Shown here: positions 60,511-64,000 of the stretch, in pieces
Layout: every line of letters begins with the position of its first letter
Numbering within the stretch: the stretch's first letter is position 1
Source of the DNA: Paenibacillus sp. Soil750
Lineage (GTDB): Bacteria; Bacillota; Bacilli; Paenibacillales; NBRC-103111
Assembly (NCBI RefSeq): GCF_001428045.1
Contig: NZ_LMSD01000041.1
Coordinates: forward strand, 189,847-253,846
DNA length: 64,000 bases
Direction of reading: 5' to 3'
The notes under the pieces: model-generated
Seen by the model: only the letters and a program-made list of their open reading frames with translations
What the model was told of the DNA's origin: nothing
Databases searched by the model: none
Position numbers and translations under genes: made by a program

Positions 60511-62082
60511 ATGAAAGTTAATTTTAAACAAATGGTTACGCTTGCATGTGTTGTATGTTTATCTACGGCGGTGGCCGCATGTTCATCCGATAAAGGCTCT
60601 ACGACGACAGCTTCAACAGCACCTGCAGCAAGTGCAAGTGCAGCGGCAAGTACAAAGCCTGCTGCGCCTGAGAAAATCACGATGTTCGTATCCAATAACG
60701 CTCAGCAAATTCCTTCTGGTAAATCGATGGACCTGGCTACTGTGAAATATTTGGCACAAAAAACAAATACAGATTTGGATATTACTTTCTTGCCTCATGA
60801 AAACTACGCAGATCAGCTGAAGCTGAAATTCGCTTCTGGTGATATCCCGAATGTACATATGGTCTGGGGCATCGAAACTTCGGATATTGTTACCAATGGA
60901 TTAGCACTGGATTTGAAGCCGTTAATTGATAAGTATGGCCCAAATTTGAAGAAAAATATCCCGCAATCTGCCTGGGACGCTGTGACGATCAATGGTAAAA
61001 TCCTAGCTATTCCACAGCCTGCGGCAGGAAATGCGCCATCTGAGCGTGTGATTTATGTACGTAAGGATTGGATGGATAAATTGGGCATCAAGGAACCGAA
61101 AACGTCGGCAGAATTCCTTGATATGCTAAGAGCCTTCCGCGATAAGGACCCGAACGGTAATGGCAAAAAAGATGAAATTCCTTTCTCCTCCCGTGAGAAA
61201 TTTGAGTGGGCGGATAATGTCTTCGGTATGTACGGCGTTAACTTGGATTCCAACAGCCTATACAATGGTGAAGTTATGCCTGGCTATGTGAACCCGAATA
61301 TGAAAAAAGCACTAGGCCTGCTCAACACGATGTATAAAGAAAAATTGATTGATACGGAATTCCTGACGAACACACGGGCAATTTGGGATCAAAAAATTAA
61401 GTCCGATCTTGTTGGCTCATGGGACCACGTCGTATTAGGTATTTGGGATTCATGGCAAAAGGATCTAACCAAATTATTGCCAGACAAAAAGCCTAATGTC
61501 ATCGGTATCGCTACTCCAAGAGGTGATGGCTATACAGGCCAATTAGGACGTGTTGAGAAACCAGTACTTAAAACTTTCATTGTACACAAAGATACGAAAA
61601 ATCCAGAAGCGGTTGTAAAAATGTTTGATTGGCTCGTCTCAGATGAAGGTCAGATGTTCTCAGAGCTAGGTATTGAGGGGCAATCTTACACCAAAGAAGG
61701 CAGCACGATTAAATATTTGGCAGATAAAGATACCGATTTGAAATGGCGTTCTGCTGTGTTCCAAATGCATGGATTTAATGAGCAAGCTCAGAAGTTGTTG
61801 ATTAACAACGATGAGGCTTATAACAAGCTTCTTCAAACGATCGATACGTCCCGTAAAGAAGGTATTGCCAATCCAACTGCAGGTATGCCGCCAATTGATA
61901 CGTTGACGAAGAATGCTGATTTGCAATACAGGGGCTCTTTCCAAGAAGCAGCAGCGAAAATTATTCTCGGCGAGAAGCCGGTGGATTACTTCGATGAGTA
62001 CGTGGCTAATTGGAAGAAACAAGGTGGAGACAAAGCGATCAAGGAATTGACCGATTGGTATAACGCAAACCGTAAGAAATAA
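60511..62082 (+). CDS. LplA-type oligosaccharide-binding lipoprotein
   Basis: Large binding protein of 523 residues, longer than family-1 proteins and typical of LplA-like importers. The lipoprotein signal ends AVAAC (C24), followed by a low-complexity Ala/Ser/Thr linker. Body features are TDLDITFLPHENYADQLKLKFASGDIPNV, YVRKDWMDKLGIKEPKT, KDPNGNGKKDEIPF (an EF-hand-like Ca site) and VDYFDEYVANWKKQGGDKAI. GGGAGGG precedes the ATG. It captures the oligosaccharides made by the neighbouring xylanase. Confidence 0.94.
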   Translation: MKVNFKQMVTLACVVCLSTAVAACSSDKGSTTTASTAPAASASAAASTKPAAPEKITMFVSNNAQQIPSGKSMDLATVKYLAQKTNTDLDITFLPHENYADQLKLKFASGDIPNVHMVWGIETSDIVTNGLALDLKPLIDKYGPNLKKNIPQSAWDAVTINGKILAIPQPAAGNAPSERVIYVRKDWMDKLGIKEPKTSAEFLDMLRAFRDKDPNGNGKKDEIPFSSREKFEWADNVFGMYGVNLDSNSLYNGEVMPGYVNPNMKKALGLLNTMYKEKLIDTEFLTNTRAIWDQKIKSDLVGSWDHVVLGIWDSWQKDLTKLLPDKKPNVIGIATPRGDGYTGQLGRVEKPVLKTFIVHKDTKNPEAVVKMFDWLVSDEGQMFSELGIEGQSYTKEGSTIKYLADKDTDLKWRSAVFQMHGFNEQAQKLLINNDEAYNKLLQTIDTSRKEGIANPTAGMPPIDTLTKNADLQYRGSFQEAAAKIILGEKPVDYFDEYVANWKKQGGDKAIKELTDWYNANRKK

Positions 62083-62101
62083 GGTAGTTGCTAGAGACAC
62101 G

Positions 62102-62146
62102 CCCATCTGAAGCTGGTAAGACACTTGCTCAGGTGGGTCCTCTTTT
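62102..62146 (+). terminator. Terminator-like hairpin after the LplA-type gene
   Basis: CCCATCTGA pairs with TCAGGTGGG across an 18-base loop; TCCTCTTTTA follows. A long loop makes it a weak terminator. Confidence 0.55.
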
Positions 62147-62186
62147 ATTGTTGGTGCATGTTACTGATGGAAGGATGAGATAGGTG

Positions 62187-64000
62187 ATGATAAGAAGGGG
62201 TAAAATGGGAAGATTACTCTCTCTACTGTTAATTGGCACGATGCTTGTTGTACCGTTCCAACCCAAGATTTCCTTGGCGCAGGTATTGACGGAAGAAGAA
62301 TTGGGGCAACTGTCTGGCAGTGAAGTTCTTATTTCGGATATTAAAATGCAGGGAGCGGCATTGAATCCAGAGGCTACAGCTTACGGAACGGTTGCTAACT
62401 CAACTGTTGATGGGCAAGCTTTTACGGAAGCATTGCGTTTTACGACGAATGTGCAGCCAGCAAGTACGTATCTTTTACAATATGTACTTCCGATTCAAGC
62501 AAGTATAGAGAAAGATGATGTAATGTTGGCAACGTTCTATGCGAGGACGCTGAAATCTACGGTTGAAACGGCCGAAGGTACTGTGGCATTGGTCATGGAG
62601 AAAAGAGGTAATTTCGAAAAGTCGATAACGGAGACGCTTACCGTGCCTTCACAGTGGAAGAAATTCCTTGTGCCAATTAAGGCTGCTTTGTTGATGGAAA
62701 CAAACACACCACAAATCGCTTTTCGACTTGGTTTTAAGCCACAGGAGATCGAAATCGCCAATCTTAAAGTAGTAAATTATAAGAAAGCGGTTACATTAGA
62801 AAGCTTGCCTAGCACTCCTGTTATTTATGATGGGATGGAAGAAGACGCACCGTGGCGTGCAGAAGCGAATCAGCGGATTGAGCAGATCCGCAAAGGTGAT
62901 CTGCAAGTTGAAGTGAAGGACGCAGCTGGCCTTCCTATCCAGGACGTAGCTGTTCAAGTGAAGATGACGAAGCATGACTTCAAGTTTGGTACGGCTGTCA
63001 ACAGCACGATGATTAATGGTACAGATGCGAACGCAGAAACGTATCGAACCAAGCTTAAAGAAAATTTTAATTCTGTTGTTATGGAAAATGAGATGAAGTG
63101 GCAATGGTGGGAACAAGATCGAAGCCGAACCGTTAATCTCTACAATTGGTTGGGCTCCAACGGTTTTGACATTCGTGGTCATGCCTTGCTATGGGATGGA
63201 GCTACTCGTTTACCAGCAGATATTCCAGGCCTTGTGAGCAATAAGACAGCGCTTGAGAAGCGTATCCAAGATCACTTCCATGAGCTGGCGGGATTGTTCA
63301 GGGGGAGATTGTATAACTGGGATGTGCTGAACGAGCCTGTTCTAAACAGCATGATTCGCAGTACGTACACCGACCAAGGTGCACTGATGGCGAATTGGTT
63401 CAAAATGGCCAAAGAAGCTGATCCTGCGGCTAAACTTTATGTCAATGAAACGCAAATTCTTGGCGTAGATGCGCCGGTGATTGCGAATTTCTCAGGTATT
63501 TTGCAATCAATGAAAGATAATGGCGCTCCTATAGATGGTATCGGAATTCAGGCGCACTTCGGCAGTACGCCGGTGAGTCCGATGGCTTTCTACAATCAGC
63601 TTACTCACTTCACGCAGTACGCGCCTGAAATCGCGATTACGGAATTTGATGTAAACTCACCTAAAGAAGATATCCAAGGGAAATTTACACGAGATATCCT
63701 GCTTGCTTCATTTAGCCATCCAAATGTGAAATCGTTTACGATGTGGGGGTTCTGGGATGGCGCTCATTGGCAGAATAATGCCCCGCTTTTCCGTCAGAAT
63801 TGGACATTGAAACCATCAGGCGAACAATGGCGAAATCTTATCTACGGAACATGGTGGACGGACGTAACGGGAACAACGAATGCGAATGGTCAGTATCAAA
63901 CGCGTGGATTTTATGGGGATTATGACATTATCGTCACCAAAGGTGGCGTAAGTCAGACAGTAAAAGCTTCCTTATTGCAGGGGCAAGATAACAAAGTTTC
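62187..64000 (+). CDS. Secreted GH10 xylanase with N-terminal carbohydrate-binding module (3' end missing)
   Basis: Endo-xylanase whose frame runs off the right edge. ATG at 62187 (GGAAGGA upstream), or the in-frame ATG at 62205 (AGAAGGGG upstream), starts a signal peptide ending near ISLAQV. A CBM4/9/22-like beta-sandwich (about 45-215) is followed by a GH10 barrel with FNSVVMENEMKW, DIRGHALLWDG, the acid/base E383 in WDVLNEP and the nucleophile E486 in ITEFDV (103 residues apart, as usual for GH10). After the barrel a new beta region begins. It probably cuts xylan or glucuronoxylan at the surface and feeds the upstream importer. Confidence 0.95.
   Translation, partial: MIRRGKMGRLLSLLLIGTMLVVPFQPKISLAQVLTEEELGQLSGSEVLISDIKMQGAALNPEATAYGTVANSTVDGQAFTEALRFTTNVQPASTYLLQYVLPIQASIEKDDVMLATFYARTLKSTVETAEGTVALVMEKRGNFEKSITETLTVPSQWKKFLVPIKAALLMETNTPQIAFRLGFKPQEIEIANLKVVNYKKAVTLESLPSTPVIYDGMEEDAPWRAEANQRIEQIRKGDLQVEVKDAAGLPIQDVAVQVKMTKHDFKFGTAVNSTMINGTDANAETYRTKLKENFNSVVMENEMKWQWWEQDRSRTVNLYNWLGSNGFDIRGHALLWDGATRLPADIPGLVSNKTALEKRIQDHFHELAGLFRGRLYNWDVLNEPVLNSMIRSTYTDQGALMANWFKMAKEADPAAKLYVNETQILGVDAPVIANFSGILQSMKDNGAPIDGIGIQAHFGSTPVSPMAFYNQLTHFTQYAPEIAITEFDVNSPKEDIQGKFTRDILLASFSHPNVKSFTMWGFWDGAHWQNNAPLFRQNWTLKPSGEQWRNLIYGTWWTDVTGTTNANGQYQTRGFYGDYDIIVTKGGVSQTVKASLLQGQDNKV

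Overview
The window looks like a chromosome segment of a Gram-positive, endospore-forming soil bacterium of the Paenibacillaceae (Paenibacillus or a close relative). This is inferred from SLH-anchored and lipobox-bearing surface proteins, AAGGAGG-type ribosome binding sites, membrane-bound AraC regulators and YesM/YesN-type two-component pairs beside LplABC-type sugar transporters, a Btr-like AraC regulator and many intrinsic terminators. I see no rRNA, tRNA, CRISPR array or insertion sequence.

Layout. 1-10.6 kb: two paralogous secreted discoidin/clan GH-A glycosidases (one SLH-anchored and cut by the left edge, one free) and a membrane AraC regulator. 10.7-17.8 kb: a TerD-vWA protein, a GGDEF-EAL protein in one transcription unit with an orphan sugar-binding lipoprotein, then NTase-like, DUF402 and Nif3-like genes. 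18.3-21.0 kb: a small membrane protein, a low-complexity basic protein, and a PadR plus SEDS-like pair on the minus strand. 21.2-25.9 kb: a Fur-boxed ferric-siderophore ABC operon ending in a nitroreductase. 26.0-34.9 kb: a phosphatase, a Gfo/Idh/MocA protein, a divergent TetR/SDR pair, a Btr-like regulator, a DUF2935 protein, an ArsB/NhaD-type carrier and an Sm-like repeat protein. 35.0-44.7 kb: a sulfonate/taurine-type ABC importer with two tandem flavoprotein + ferredoxin modules resembling AprA/AprB, a binding protein, a nitroreductase and an MFS exporter. 45.3-56.8 kb: a fructan locus (binding protein, histidine kinase, response regulator, extracellular GH32 with BIG2 domain, two permeases, fructokinase, intracellular GH32). 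56.9-64.0 kb: a GH88 hydrolase, an LplB/LplC/LplA-type importer and a GH10 xylanase cut by the right edge.

How it fits together. Much of the window is plant-polysaccharide foraging. Surface enzymes cut the polymer, CUT1 importers bring in oligosaccharides, cytoplasmic hydrolases and a kinase finish the job, and AraC or YesMN regulators sense the products. Neither sugar importer has an ATPase gene here, so a shared MsmX-like ATPase elsewhere is likely.

The most unusual parts are: (a) the 35-45 kb region, where the flavoprotein-ferredoxin pair, the permease and the promoter-leader RNA are each duplicated, and both leaders carry a CCGT-N4-ACGG mini-hairpin directly abutting an intrinsic terminator; (b) an intergenic element made of four near-palindromic units at about 52/59/51-nt spacing beside a strand-skewed tract, present three times (17.8, 50.3 and 58.1 kb), plus a second family of similar layout at 44.9 kb, all just downstream of terminators; and (c) the c-di-GMP enzyme paired with a solute-binding lipoprotein.
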